Shown in pieces: positions 25,141 through 39,120 of a stretch of 64,000 bases of DNA (its first letter is position 1; every line of letters begins with the position of its first letter). The DNA is from Glossina fuscipes (lineage: Eukaryota > Arthropoda > Insecta > Diptera > Glossinidae): NCBI RefSeq assembly GCF_014805625.2, contig NW_023998422.1:3253709-3317708 (forward strand). The letters run 5' to 3'. The translations under genes were made by a program, and so were the position numbers. The notes beneath the pieces are model-generated. The model made no database searches and was not told the DNA's origin. It saw only the letters and a list, made by a program, of their open reading frames with translations.

Positions 25141-28029
25141 TTTTATTTTTTTTTTTTTTATATTACCGCTCTATACAGGCACGCAGAAATCTTTGATTGA
25201 TAAATCGTGGCCAGCCGTTCGTTCACAAAGTTAATGCTTTTGTGTGGCAACAGCAACAGCAGCACCACATGTGCACACATAAATGATAATAAACTAAGAA
25301 AGAAAACTAGGAATTAAACACAATACTGCACGTACATAGGCGCACACAATTATCTATACATGTACACATGCATATATAAATTGCTCAGAATAGAATTAGA
25401 AAACTTCCAACAAGAGCTACGGTCACGAATAAACTAAACGGTGTTGTAGTTTTGTTATTTGCATTTACTGAGAAAATAAATTGGAGGAAGAAAAAAAAAA
25501 ATGAATAGAGACAGAAAAGGAAAAAAAAAAGAAAAGATTTACACGATTACTCATACTACCAGCCGGACTCTCATCATCATACGTAAAATATTCATGGCGT
25601 GTGACTGAAACTGTGTGCGAATAGCAAAAAAAAAAAAAAAAGAAGCAAATGTGCAGAATATTACTTGTAATATATTGCGATTTGTTCTGCGTATGCATGC
25701 CCGTACACACATACATACATACAAACACACATGCATACACGCTACATATACCCATTTGTTTGCTTATTCGTTTAGTTTAGTTTAAAGCCTGACACACAAA
25801 GCCGCTTAAGCGCAATTCTAAAAGAGAGATAGAAAAACTTGAACATTAAACACCGCCATGTCAAACCAATCGCCCGGACGGAAATTCAATTATTTAAACG
25901 TATCTATTGCTTTAAAAGCGATGTACGATGTAGGGTGGGTGGAAGCAACAGATAAATCATACTTTGTGCAGGAAAAATCAACGTAAAGCAACAAGTTTCG
26001 AGTCACTTCGAACAGGCCGTTAAGTATGGCAAATATAGCGAATGATTGAAACGAACAAAGTCATAAGTTTCCGACCAAAGGGAAGCGAAAGAAATAAATT
26101 GAGTGATAATAAAAGCAATTTCTCGCAAAAAATCAAGCCGAAGCAGCGAAAAGTTACGTTTAACCGCAGGAAATGAACTTAACACTAACAAGAGATGTGG
26201 CTGTCTCCCAGCTAGACCGCGCTGCAGTATTAACTGGGTTAAGCCTTGCTTTTGTTGGTAAGAAATGTGTCCTATACCAAAAATAGGCGTGTCATTTGCT
26301 CGGGAAAATGCCGGAATTTTTATCCTATGCAGTAATCCTATGCAGTATCCTATGCAATAAGCTAAAGTGACGTGTTACCGTCTATTGAACACTAAGTCAA
26401 AGATCGACACAGAGAGCTGCAAGGCAAGTTGTTAACTGTTCGTTATAAGTAAGGCAAAAAATGCGTTCACTAACCACATATTATGTTCGTCACCTAGATC
26501 GGCCAGAAAAAGCGAGGCAGAAAACTGGCTGCGCTTTAATTAGATCGCAATATAAAGCAAGAAGATGAAGGCGACCAGCAACAGGCTGCTAAATGTTGAA
26601 CTAGGAGGCTATAGTAAATGAAAGATCGACGTAGAAAATTCCAGAGACACAACAAGCAATTAATTTCCACTTCATTTCCTTTTTGACTGCCAGAACTGCA
26701 TTCAATTCGGACAACAGAACAGGGACCTTAAAATTGATCTACGCTAGACCGTCTTGCCTATGAGTGACTAATACTAATAACAAACGTACTACTAGATCGA
26801 CAGTTTAGATATGAGACAGTAAATATATAAAAAGTTTCAAGATAATCTACCATTACCTATTAAACGTAGATTGACGAAACTAAACTGAATGAAGCATTGG
26901 GGTAGAAAATCAGAAACCATACAGCAAACGTTTCAATCTTAGTTCAGAATTGCATTTGGCCATAAGGATTCAATTTTCCTCCAACCAGAGATGTGTCATT
27001 CGCCCAGTCAGACTGCAAGTATTGTCTATGCAATCTATGTGGTTGTTGTTATGTTTAATAAAAACGACGATGTAAAGCAATAAATTAGAGTCGAGATGAT
27101 TGAAATAGAAGAAGAACGGAGTAGAAGTTGGAATGATAGCGAGCAGCTTATGCTTGGTTACTAGTTGTCCTTCGCACTAATAAGTGGAGTAATTCATCCG
27201 GCCGCAACTTCGATCATTAATTATCCACGAACAATAGGATATGCCTTAGCCGAAATGCATTCAGACCGGAGCAGCTAATGCACGATAACCTAGAGAAGAC
27301 TTTTAAAAGTTGCAATCGATGCTGAAAATAAATTAAAAACAAATTTAACAAATTGCTTAACAAAAAAGGAAAAAAGGGAAAATCAAAAAAAATTCATATA
27401 TTTATGAAAGATAATGTCAGAGCTGAAATTGAAGAAGTTTTAGTACTGGATATTGGAAGGAAAAAAAGATGAAAGAGCGATTGTCGCTTGTTTAGACGTT
27501 AGGAAGAGTGACTTAAAGACGTGGAAAGCTTAACTCTTAAAATTCTAAGCTACAGGCATAAATACTTAAGTAGAGCTTTGCAAAGTTCAAGAACGTGCAA
27601 AATTACGGTTTCAATCGATAATTATCAAATCATTTTATAGCGTAATAATAAATATTATGAAATAAAAAAATGCTAAAATGTGAAAGAAACTTGAAAATAA
27701 TTTTGTAATTAAAGCATTAAATCTCATTAGTGTAAAAAGCTGCTAACACAAAAATATTGATCGATGTCGATTTGTGTAAAGTCAGCGAGAAAATCGATTT
27801 GATAGGCATTCGTCTTAAAATTATCAATGGCATTTGAACGGCATTCAATTAAAACAGTTTTCCCAATCTTCCCAGAAGACGAATTGTTAAAACTTGAAAG
27901 AATTGTGATAGTTATTACGTGCAGGGAATGGACCTGTGCGTCTATAGGCAATGCCCAGAAGGACTTGGGATAGACACATTTTTCTGGAAATGATTCTGAG
28001 TGTTTTCGGACTGTGGGTCCCTCTTCGAT

Positions 28030-28150
28030 GGAATGCAGCAAACTAACGCGCTTTGCCTCAAAGACGAACGCTGTTGAAAACGGTTCGGATCGGGCTGATT
28101 TTTCGGCCACTTCCCATGTAATGTTTTATGTTGAAAACTTTTCATATGTA
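28030..28150 (+). repeat. Dispersed repeat R1, copy 5
   Basis: AAAGACGAACGCTGTTGAAA, GGTTCGGATCGGGCTGATTT, CCACTTCCCATGTAATG. Accounts for the minus-strand ORFs there. Confidence 0.6.
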
Positions 28151-31100
28151 TAACTGTATGGTGGTGTTAGGGGCCTGACCCACTATAGTGCTTTGAATTT
28201 GTTTTTAAATTTTTTCTTTATAAATCAAAATTATTTAATAATAGATCTCGTGAGAGTCTATAAGAATCAACGAGACGAGATGCACCAACATAGAGCAAAA
28301 GGTCAGGAATTTATAAAAGTAATGCGTAACACTTACGGAGTGTTTCGTATTAACAGTTTGATTTAACTAAATAGATTCGAAAGCTACGATACGATAATCA
28401 ATGGACGCTTTAGTTTTAATATTTTTTTAGGTTCAGAGAAGAAAATGTCATTTTGATCAGAAGTGATCAAAGCTTTAAATATAAAGCCAACGTTAGGGGC
28501 CATCAGCTTGACAATCCTGATATTAAAATCATCCATAAGCACAAGGCATGCGTATGTACATAATTTAGTACGCATGTGTGATTGTATGTAAGTATAGAGA
28601 TATCCCATATGAACATCATTATTAGCAACTAAAAGCTATTTGCAGTTCTTTAAAAGCAAAGCATAACATTTTTATTTCCATTTCTATTTGCAGTTAAACT
28701 TGCAAATCGTGTTCAGTTTGTCGGGAATAATTGTAATTTACTAACGTGTAACGTACATGAGAACCAAAAATTTCACTTTCAGTCTTTCTTCTTTCGATAC
28801 CTCTTGCACAACAATTAGTTTTACTATCAACACATGAACTTAAGTGTAACTTTAAATAATTATTGCATGGTTTCGTGTTTGGCTCGTATGGTTCTCTAAC
28901 TTTCTCCAATTGTAGGGTATTGATGACTTGACTTAAACTCTAACGCTAACAGTCTTCTGTGTATTCACTTGTTTGCTTTAATTAGCTTTATTTATGGGTG
29001 TTTTGATTTACTCCATTCATTACAAGATAAAATGACAAATTGTATATATATCTGTGTATTTCCTGTACTCACCGAATCTCTAACCGTCACTAGATAAAAT
29101 AAGCTTGCATTTCTGTGCTTATGCCAATTTGCCAACAGTCGAACCTTTTTTAAGTAATTGTAGGTAGAAGGAAAACTTTCCGACGATTTTTAAGCCGAAA
29201 AGAAAACAGTAGCGCTTTGTGGATACAACTTGCACTCTAGGGAAATTAAACCTTTTAAAGAGTGTCCTTCCCAAGATTTTTCGTTGCGATCCCGTAAAGT
29301 ATATATGTCTGCCATTGGCGCAAGATGGCGATTCCACTTAGCTATGTCTTTTGGTCCATCGTCTATCGTACATAACCGCAGTTGATTGCTACTTATGAAG
29401 TTCGAAATCGTGATCATTTACGCTGACACAAATTGAAAGAGAAAGCTGCACCTCAGTATCTTGCTCATTAATCAAAATCCATAAATCAATTCTGAAAATG
29501 GACGTGACACAAATGTACCGAAAATTGATTCAAGTCAAGGCAAATATATTATATGTTAATTGCAACTAAATCGGTCAATGCTACATGTGTGCTTAACATG
29601 TCCAATGCGCACAATATGTTGATTTGTTGAATAATATTACGCATCGTTACTCTAAATTGGCTACCTGCAAGCAGAGCCATAGCAGTCACTCAAATAACGT
29701 GATTTTCATTTGCCATATTATACATATTATATACAGACATAGACGTAGTCAGAAGGTCAGTACAAAGAATCAAACATTTATGGCTAATAAAAACGTTACA
29801 TTTTTTTGCGCTGTATTATGTTACTAAAAGAAAAGCGATTCTATCGCTAGTACGATAACGGCGCCTAAACAACATTTTTTTTTACTTAAGCTAGATTATA
29901 GATTGTAAGCAATTCTAATAACGGGATCACATCTTTTTTGCTTCGATGCTTCTAAAAATACAATGATGAAAACCTTTGTAGCCGGGAAAGGCCTGCCACT
30001 ACCTACACGGGCACCATTCGCGTAACACAAACGGTCATACTTTGTCGCGGTACTATATTAAAAGTTATATCTTGGTTGTTTCCAATGTAAAAACATCTTT
30101 TTCAGAAGATCTCTGATATAGCGGCGGGGCCAAAACATGAACTGATGTGTCACCAAGGTTAACCCTTTACTCAAATATCTTCTATTTGTCATATTGCTTT
30201 CAAAATAACACTTTGTTGTCATCCATAGGCTTTCCATTCATCAGAACTCTCATATATACAGAGATGCGAAAAATAGACCTATCCGGTCCAAATTCCGTAT
30301 AACTAATTATTATATCACATTACTACTATAGATCAATTTTTATCATAAAATGTTGAAAATTTAACCTTTCTGCCTTATAAAAACCTACCTTTCGTAGAAG
30401 GCCTTACATGGGAGAGGATTGAAGAAATTGATTCATGTGGCCCACTTTTTGCAGCCTTCGATAGGAATCACCCACAAAAATATATGGATCTACAGCAAGC
30501 AAACAAAATGCAAAATCCGTTCAGAAAATAATTATGAGTCGATCGGTGCACTGAAAGGTGCATATATCCTGTATTACAAGTACACATATATTTAACTTAC
30601 TTCTATCGTTTTCCTTTCTCTTTTTTTCTATTAAACATGAGTTCGATCCTCCTGATTTTACTATGCCGTAAATTCCTTCGATTTGTGACAAAAAAGAAAT
30701 GAAAATGGAAGAAAAGCAATGGAAGTTAACTCACTTTTCAATGGTCTAGAGTTAATAGTTGAATTTATATGAGAAGGTTTCACTGTAAAAGTATGCATTT
30801 GTTTAATTTGCTTTACTCTTTGATGTTCTGACAAAGAGCAAAGACATTAACACAATAACTTAGGCTGTGATTGTATACGAAGATCGAGCGATATGGTAAG
30901 AGAAATGTACACACTCTCACGATGTTAACTGATGATAGTTAGATAGATATTTACAAGTAAATGTTTTGTACTTAATTGCTGGATGGTGAGATTTTCATTG
31001 AAAAACATTTCCGCCCGAGATATTTTGTCATTGAATCAATAGACTATACATGACTTTATAGATCAGCATGTCAGCTGCTGTTTGATTTCAAGCTAAACGG

Positions 31101-31192
31101 AATGGAGGGCTAAGCAAATCTAGATTCACTCAAGTTGTGTCATTAGTAGAGCAAGGGTTGGTCATCCTACTATAAAAGCTATTCGTTAATCT

Positions 31193-31230
31193 TTAACACT
31201 AAAACTCCCGGCGTTTTTCATATCTCCATT
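31193..31230 (+). mobile_element. Possible single end of the same MITE family
   Basis: TTTAACACTAAAACTCCC followed by GGCGTTTTTC resembles the end at 46417 (AACACTAGAACTACCAGCGTTTT). I did not find a matching inverted end nearby. Confidence 0.35.
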
Positions 31231-31725
31231 TCTATCAAGAAGAATCATTTTGATTCCCTTTCTTTGTGAAATCGACACAGTCGCAGAAATGGAGATGAGA
31301 AGCTGAAATTTGGCGCGAAGACTGTGGTCTGTCTGCATGCACCCACAAAATAGATTAAAAATTCAGACAACCTCGAAAAAACAAGGCCGATACTATCAGA
31401 TTTTTGTCTATAATTTTTTGCTCCCGCGAAGATAGTTTCGAAAATCTTTAATCCACATGCTAGTTATTAAGATGATCTTCATGTTTAGGCCAAAAATGGC
31501 TCCAGTTGGTTTTCTAACATCGTCAAAACTAACAATAAAACTTTAAATGGAAGTTATTTCCAATGAGAACCTTTTCTGGTTCGAACATGTAAATGGTTCT
31601 GGGGACAATTTGAGTGGCAGATCCCCCGAAACAGCTTCATCGAAAATTATCGAGAATTCTATATGAGCATATGAAAAAACTGCCGGTGTCTTTCCAGATC
31701 GCCTGAGTTCTTAATCTATAATGGG

Positions 31726-31921
31726 TCCATCTGAGTAGTCGAGCAGGCTAAAAATCACGACTAACAACTCAATGGTCGTAAGTCAGGTTTAGTAGAGCTT
31801 TCAATAATGCCGATAGCCTTAGATCCTAGTACTTTAAGACTTTAATCTTGGAATTTATTTTCCTGGATGAATTACTGACACTAATAATAGTAATTTACAA
31901 TGGGCGCATAGGTCAACACGC
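31726..31921 (+). repeat. tRNA-derived SINE copy 3
   Basis: A box TAGTCGAGCAGG (31736-31747), the linker ACGACTAACAACTCAATGGT shared with copy 4, decayed B box, body phrase AGCCTTAGATCCTAGTACTT, and tail with TAATAATAG. Between T4 and T5. Confidence 0.7.
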
Positions 31922-32595
31922 CACAACAGTTTTTTAACCTTGAGCTTTTAATCGATCAAGGAATGTTTGTGTCAATTTTGGGATTTTTGTCGTCTTTTCG
32001 GCGCCTGGGGCAGTTTAATAAAATTAAATGGTCACAATAGTTCCTTTTGCTAAGAATAGGTGCAACTCATTGGCATCTTAACAACGAGACCGCGTGTAAA
32101 AAAAGTTCATTATAGATATTTGAACGTCCTTTCATATAAGTGAAATTAGTCAAAAAAGTTTTGAGCATTACATTGCGAAAATTAAGAAGGTCCAAAATGA
32201 CCTACCCGGTTGTTGCAGGGTTAAGCAACATTTTGTATCCTTGCATTGATTTTAATGCAAATTATTTCACACCCGACGCAATTACTTATAAATTATTTTT
32301 AAAAATTACATGTTGATATCATACATACCGAACGCCCACTATTTCAAATAAAACACTTAAGGGAATGCTTAGTAAAAAAATTATCATTATTTCAAGAACA
32401 GACAAAGAAAAAAATGTTTTTTAATAATTAGTAACAAATAAAAAATTATAATTACACTTTGGGAATAATTTCAGTTCATTAATCTAAATGCTTTAAGTTC
32501 CTCTGTTCGCTATATCATCGATTGCTGTGTTATGGTTGATTATATATATGTATATATGTTTTTGATTAATTGCAAACTTTTTAGCAATTGTGACC

Positions 32596-32652
32596 TCATT
32601 GTTTTCGGCGAAAACGCATTACCAAATAAAAAGCAAATGCAAATATGATGGC
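32596..32652 (-). CDS. Tsp42Ek: T4 exon 5 with stop
   Basis: Eighteen codons plus TGA after TTTTTTAG: AIIFAFAFYLV then the basic end MRFRRKQ. A 57-base exon 2.1 kb from exon 4. Confidence 0.83.
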   Translation of the reverse strand, partial: AIIFAFAFYLVMRFRRKQ

Positions 32653-35600
32653 CTAAAAAAGAAGAAAGAAGGTAAATAAAAAATAAAGTAACGCAATAAC
32701 TTCAAATTATGTATATTAGTCCGTACCCACTAGGCAAGATAAGAGATATGAAATTAATTAAACAATACAGAAGAAATTTTACATCCACTGATAATCTTTA
32801 GTAGTTAGCTGTTTTTCATTGTCTAGCATATTTGAGTGTGAGAACTCCGAAGGCGGATAAAAATTCCTAGGGGTTTACTTTATTTACCATATTTCTCAAA
32901 AGAGACAGCTTTCAATACAAGAAAGAATTTCCCACAAGCCTATTAGATTAGCAAGAAAACTGAAGTTCCGAGAATTCTTGATAATAAAGATTTGGGAAAA
33001 AGTTTTGAGGCACCGTATGAATTCGGTGACATTCAAGAGGATAAACGTGACTTCACTAAGGCATCGCTCAACTCTTCTGCACTTCTATTTTTCTTTAATT
33101 GGAATGAATGATTATAGCATAATGGCATTAAGGCCTTGGCTCATCTACTCTGCATTTCTTTTTTTTTTTTCTAATATACCAATCGAGAGCAGGGAACGTG
33201 CATTTAGAGTTCCCAAATTTTGAATGTTCCTACGCCTAAGAGTAATTAGTGCTCAACTCCTATTAGATGATTCTACAACACCCAAATGGAGACATACAGA
33301 GAACATAATGAAACTCACCGAATTCTAAGAGGATCTTACGGCACATGCACGCACTGGACTCATTAGAACATAGAACACTAGAGGACCTTCAAAAATTATA
33401 CTTTTTGATATAGTAAGAATTTTATGTTCGTGTGAACAATTTTCAAATTTCATAATTTTATAGTATGGATGGATTTTTTTGTTAACAATAGTAAGCCATG
33501 CATATTATTAAAGGGATAATCTAAGCTGTAAATATTAGAGAAGTAAAGGCTTTCATATGCTTAAAGATGATGAACAGAAGCCGAAGATTTTCAATATCTA
33601 CAACGCAGCATCAATGATATATGTAGTAGTTCCTCTTGTCCAACATTTTTATTTTGCTCGAGCCACTCTTCTTTTAAATAAATCATTCATTTGACCATTG
33701 ATATCAAGTGGATGAACTTTTCGATTTATTCAAAAACTAAGCTCTGTCTTCGCTAAGCGAAACATCTTTATGAAAGGAAAATCCATAAAGTTACGGATGA
33801 ACTAGATATAGATGCAGACATATATATATACTTTTTTTTGGACTTAGTGGCAACGCACTGTCAACTTCTGGCCCTATATTGAGGTCAAACCCATTACGGA
33901 AACGCTTTCGCATAACCTCGAGATGATCCCTTTACATTATATTACTCTACCTCGCCCGTCGTCACCAGAAATCAGAAGTTTGGTTGCCGCCTTCTTGTGG
34001 CTTTACAACGAGACATGTCTTACAAAGACCGGCGGAGGTTTTCTATCTTTCGATGCCCATTAGAAGGACTGCTGGCAGGTTACCTTGCATCATTTCTATT
34101 CTCAGAGATCTACAAACCATGTTTCTCAAATAAAGAGAGTGTGCTGCGCATCGTCATTTACCCCTTGCCAAAGGTCGTGCGCGTTATCTGCTCGTAAGTT
34201 GAAACGGCGCAGACAGTTCGAGTAATTTCCAGAAGTGTGTGTATGCATGTATGTATACAAGTATATATAGTCGTGTATGTAAATATGTTGCTGCTAGGTT
34301 AGGGTAAGACCACCTCGCTTGTCCATTACCTTAAGATAGGCTCTTATTGATCGTTGATCCTCTCTATATCGTCCTACATGCCCCGCCCCCCAACGAGATT
34401 AGGAATTGAGATGTCGACTTCACCTGGTGATGGTATGCCTTTTAAGAGACTGGCTCACTCTTTCCAACGTTCGGCATACCTTACTATGACTACTACTATC
34501 ATAGATTGCTCGATTTATGTATGTATGTATGTATATATGTATGTATAGGTATATGTACATTGCGTGTACATATATGTGTAACATATGTTTTCTTAAAATT
34601 CTCGAAAAAGTTTGAACAATAATTGCGTGACTCAATATTGACAGTGAAGTAAGAACTTTTTTTAATTTCCTGTTTCTTCTTCTCGCTCGGGTTGTAGGTT
34701 TTAAAAAATGCTTTTAGATGTAATCGAATAAAGATGCTTACCGTATATGCTAAATTTCCCCATGCACTGTTCGAGGAATAATTGAAAATTTCTAAGAATT
34801 TCTTCTGAGCAGCTGCAATGCATCCAATTTCGTAGGGTGATGTCGTCATTTTTCGATAACAACTGGCTGGATATGGGCGATTTATGTTAGCATAATCATT
34901 TGGACCAATTTTGCCGCAACATTTGTACTAAACAAATGAAATTGATTTCAATTAAAAAGCATTTTAAAAACAAAATTTATATCGTAAACGAATACCGTTT
35001 CTTGAGTTTTATCCATTGCTCCGGGATTTTGAATTTCATTCAACCAAGTTCTTTCAACATCGGCGGTGGCAAACTCTTTAATGGCGTCCGAATCAAAGGC
35101 ATATGCTTTTCTAATTATTTGCGATACCAACGAGGCCAATATAATAACAGTGTACTATAATATCAATTAAAAGATTTTGATTTATTTGAAGAAGAGTAAC
35201 GAAAGCAAACCTCATTATACGAACCGTTGCAGTCATCCAAAAATGTTCGCGACAAATACCACAACAACCTAGCATAGCCGCAAAGAAATTAACGCTGCCC
35301 AGAACATATAAATAAATCACATAAGCTGGTGGTGCCGTTTGCAAAGACACAGTAGCCAAGGCAATCATCAGAATACCCAAAACCTATTAATGACACATTT
35401 GTCTCAATAAATTTTGTTATTAATAATTTCATTTTATGGTAATTAAAAGCAATTATTTTAACTGCTATGAGTGAGCGACGTCGATAATTTATTATACAGA
35501 CGACTTCTTACCAATTGTGAAAACAAGTCATGATTGATTCTCTTATGAAAAAAAGCGATTAATTTATTATAGACGGGCAAAAAATATTTGGTTCCAAGCA

Positions 35601-38279
35601 CTGTTCATCACATTTTCCACTTCTTTTCGCCAAAATACGAACTGCGCACAGACAGAACAAGTCAACTTTTGCGATTGTCTGCAATCTGTCATGTTTTCAC
35701 GTTTTACGTTTTAAAAGTGTGTGAATTGCTTAGACACGCAATAAGTCATCCGTGTGAAAAAACCATTAATTAGAGCGAAGAATGTCTGATGAATACTAGT
35801 GGGATTGTAGCACAGTCCAGTTCGTTCCCGTTAGCGTTTCTTGGACAAATTTTGCAATATCAGGCTGATTGCCGTCCCGCTAAAAATTCAACCTACATTG
35901 TGGCATGTTGCAGTTGTGTTCGTTTCGCGAACGACGCTCTGACCAACTGATATAAATTTTATATATATGCTATACTCAGCCAATCCCTTAAAATTTGGGT
36001 GCCGAGTGTATTTGACTTTATTGGCGCTGTTAACGTTTTTCCTGATCTGTACCACACTTTCAATCTGGCATCATTTCCAATTTTCATCATTTCTGTTATA
36101 ATTCAGCAGTCGCTTGTTTCGAACTAAAGAGGGAAAGCCAAGCCTCTTGTATTTGTCATTTTTTGTACCCATCACCACAGGATGAGGGGTATATTTGTTT
36201 CGTCGAAACATTTGCAACACCCCGAAAGAAGCTTCAAACACTCCGCCCACAATTGATATTCCTGATCAACATGAAACTCTTAAGTGATTTAAACATGTCC
36301 GCCTTTCTGTTTGTGTAATGGCTGTCGTAAAGATTTTCCTTATTTCCACGCCTGCAGTAGCACGTTATCACCTTTTTTCAAAAGCAATAAAATTTGCTTT
36401 TTTGCTCATTACTCCTAAACTATAACAGATGAATATACAAAACTTTGAAAGTATGTTCTATGAGGAATTTCATAGTATATGTACACAAGAGGGAAAAATT
36501 GACTACGCCTATCCAATATTATAATGTATGCAAATATAAGGCACGAATGCAAACTTCAGAAACCCCATAAAGTATATAAATTCTTGGTTACGTCAGTTTC
36601 AACTTCGGAACACACCTAGACATGTCCGTCTGATCAGATGTCCATCTGGCCGATTAACCAACTGTGTAGTATCTAACGTCCGATAATGATTTGTTATATC
36701 GTTCGGGTATATTCTCCTAGGACATACGGTTCTGAGTTGTTCTATCGGTGGGTACGTTTGTTTTTCGTCTGTCGTTGCAATGTTCAGGATCACGAGAATT
36801 AAGAAAAAATCTTAAAACTCGGGGCGTATTACCACAGAGAAGGCCGCAGATTGAGATTGAAAAAGCGGGTAAGCCGTGCGCAATGTGCAAAACCATCTAA
36901 GAGCTCGTGCTGCCAGTTAAATACTTTTGTAATTTTTACGCTTACCATCGGAGTGTAATCTTTGCTTTTGTAACAAGTAAATCACACACAATGTGACACC
37001 TAATGTATGGTATTTGATATATGACATGTCGTATGTGCTACATGATGTATCGTACATAATATGTGACGTATAATGATGTAGGGCTCTAATATAACAGAGT
37101 ATCTCTAGGTTATTGAATTTGTGTTATTTGCCAATTTTCATTTCAAATTTTATTTAAGTTGCCAATGACACTTGAACGCTTGAATCAAAAATTAAAAAAG
37201 GAATTGGTTTTGTTTGAAGTGAGTCAAGATACAAAAATTGCTTATTGAAATAATGAAAAATAAAGACACAATTATCGATTCTTAAAAATCTTATAAACCA
37301 AATAGAAAATCGTAAGCGCTTATAGGTATACTATATATGATATGATATATATGATATGATATATATGATCTAATGTATATGATATATCATATACGATATA
37401 TGATATGATATATATGGTGTGACATACTTGCAAAGCTTAAATTCGTGCTTCTGTTTTTAACCCATATATAACAACATATATATATGCCGTCTGTCCGTCG
37501 ATATCCTATCTCCCAGTAATCTCACGAGTTTAAAGCTTGGCCCAGAATAGGCCCTGCAATACGCAAATATTTATAAGTATCTAACAAATTTATCTGAATT
37601 TGTCTATTCGACTGTCCATCCAGTTGCCATCTGCTTTACAAATAATACGGGATTAAAACTTGGCACATAAAACCCCCTAATCGTATTCTCATATTATTCA
37701 TAATTCCTGACTTACGGAAGCGAAACACATAAAACTCCCTACATGTATATAATTCAGAATCGAATTAGTTATACCTATCGGTTTGTAACCGCGTGTTCTA
37801 AGAACTGAGATGCTTTCGTTGCACAAAATTTGAGAAATGGGAAACTGAAAATGTGTATTTAGATTCTTCGTCTCTGTTGTGTTCTATATACAACAAAACC
37901 CTTACGGTTAGCTAGTACCCATTAAATATTCACAGTAGTGTTATCATATATATATATATTGCTGCTCATTGTTTTTAGTTATGCACGTGTTCATATTATA
38001 AATATGAGTTTTATTTTATACTTTTGAATATTTATGCGAGTAATGACGTCACTTAACGAAATCTATTAAATATTTAATTTAAATGAATATTTTTTTGCAT
38101 AACTTTTTATCGAAAATTTTAATTGCTAAATACCTTGACGCGTAGGTGGAGATTTGGGTGTTTGTGTATTTGTGTTTTTTTTTGTTTTTTTGCAAAACTC
38201 AAACAAATCGATTACTTACTGCCAACACAGCGTTCATTGCATTCAGAACGCATTTCATAGCACCCGAAGGACAACCCAT
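32596..38279 (-). CDS. Tsp42Ek: Tetraspanin T4, Tsp42Ek-like, complete, 5 exons
   Basis: Predicted 206-residue tetraspanin. Exons are 38279-38220, 35383-35225, 35154-34996, 34927-34742 and 32652-32596, phase 0 throughout. It begins MGCPSGAMKCVLN, with cysteines near both membrane faces of TM1/TM2 (MLGCCGICREH) that are typical palmitoylation sites in the family. The loop has CCG at 129-131, ASC at 147-149 and GC at 161-162: only four cysteines. TM4 is unusual, with the intron after AWGNLAYT rather than after FE, then AIIFAFAFYLVMRFRRKQ. This tail and the LGCCGIC motif agree with what I remember of Drosophila Tsp42Ek. The donor of exon 2 is the weak GTTCGT. Intron 4 is 2.1 kb and intron 1 is 2.8 kb. 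Ortholog call rests on memory plus gene order. Confidence 0.84.
32653..34741 (-). other. T4 intron 4
   Basis: 2.1 kb splitting TM4. The part from 33835 to about 34480 is less AT-rich than its surroundings and looks inserted; class unknown. Confidence 0.7.
34742..34927 (-). CDS. Tsp42Ek: T4 exon 4
   Basis: Sixty-two codons after TGTTTAG, starting YKCCGKIGPNDY. Four-cysteine loop, ending NLAYT before GTAAGC. Confidence 0.89.
34996..35154 (-). CDS. Tsp42Ek: T4 exon 3
   Basis: Fifty-three codons after ATTATAG: YTVIILASLVSQII and loop to MDKTQET, donor GTATTC. TM3 looks short and is interrupted early by RK. Confidence 0.85.
35225..35383 (-). CDS. Tsp42Ek: T4 exon 2
   Basis: Fifty-three codons after TTAATAG: VLGILMIALATVSL, outer loop QTAPPAY, TM2, ending FWMTAT. 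The GTTCGT donor is off consensus; phase and position match the paralogs. Confidence 0.84.
36160..36470 (+). repeat. Dispersed repeat R3, copy 1
   Basis: Contains GTACCCATCACCACAGGATG and later TTTTGCTCATTACTCCTAAA; the second block recurs near 57530. In intron 1 of T4. Confidence 0.4.
37320..37425. repeat. AT-rich palindromic repeat
   Basis: Repeats of ATATGATATG and its reverse complement, able to fold back on itself; intron 1 of T4. Confidence 0.75.
38220..38279 (-). CDS. Tsp42Ek: T4 exon 1
   Basis: Twenty codons, MGCPSGAMKC to AVLA, donor GTAAGT. Confidence 0.88.
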
Positions 38280-39120
38280 TTTGATTTTTTGATTTTCGTA
38301 CTACTTTTTATTTATTTACTTTTTTTTTTTGTAATTAAAAAATAATTGAATTGGTTTGTATGTATTATAAAAATGAAATAGCACGGGTTCACTTTTAACA
38401 AGACTCTTTTTAGAAAGACAACAACAAAAACAATAATTTTATTAAAAATATTTAATATTTTAATTTTTTTTTTTTTTGTTTTTCAGTTAAACTATACACA
38501 AAAACTTGGAAATTATTGTAAAAAAAATATATATATAAAACATGTATACGTATGCATACATGAGTACGTTTTAGACACGATGTACTGTTTGAGGCGATCA
38601 CTAAAGCGTCTCTAAATATTGCGAATGCAAAAATTTGTATAGAAACCGTACCATCGTTACATTACATTTAAGTACACATATGCCAATATGTAAATATACA
38701 TACATACATATATACATGCATACATACATTTATATATATATATATAAATTTATCGATAAAAATAACAGAGATTTAAATTAAATACACTTAAAAGCCTATG
38801 TTAAGAAATTAACAGACAGATACTGTTACGGTCTTTGGAAGGTTTTACACAAATTAAATTCGAATATAAAAAATTTAGTAAAAGTTTTTCATTGGCTGCG
38901 AGCGGATAGTTTTCTGTTAATAAGTAATTTATTAAAAAATTCTTCTTCTTTCATATAAATAATATTTAGGGTTATAGGGCAGCTCCGACCTCTCTATGCC
39001 GGCTTCTATGATAATTCGATAAATTAACGTACACACGTAAACTACAATAAAGACCAAAATGTAAATTCCTTTAGAAAAGTATAATAATTGAATAGCGTAA
39101 AAAGAAAAGAATTGTTTTTA
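38280..39120. other. Short intergenic between T3 and T4
   Basis: Only 841 bp from the T3 stop to the T4 start, the closest spacing in this cluster. It must hold the 3' end of T3 and any promoter of T4. AT-rich, with a TA run near 38730. Confidence 0.75.

Larger units (their letters stand above)
25078..32595. other. Intergenic between T4 and T5
   Basis: 7.5 kb with R1 copy 5, SINE copy 3 and the single MITE-like end. A poly(T) run at 25112-25160 lies just upstream of T5. No coding gene recognised. Confidence 0.65.
35384..38219 (-). other. T4 intron 1
   Basis: 2.8 kb containing R3 copy 1 and the AT-rich palindromic repeat; no extra exon seen. Confidence 0.75.

Noticed and set aside
27727..28145. 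127-codon minus-strand ORF
   Set aside because: It runs through R1 copy 5 in reverse and matches the repeat, not a protein family.
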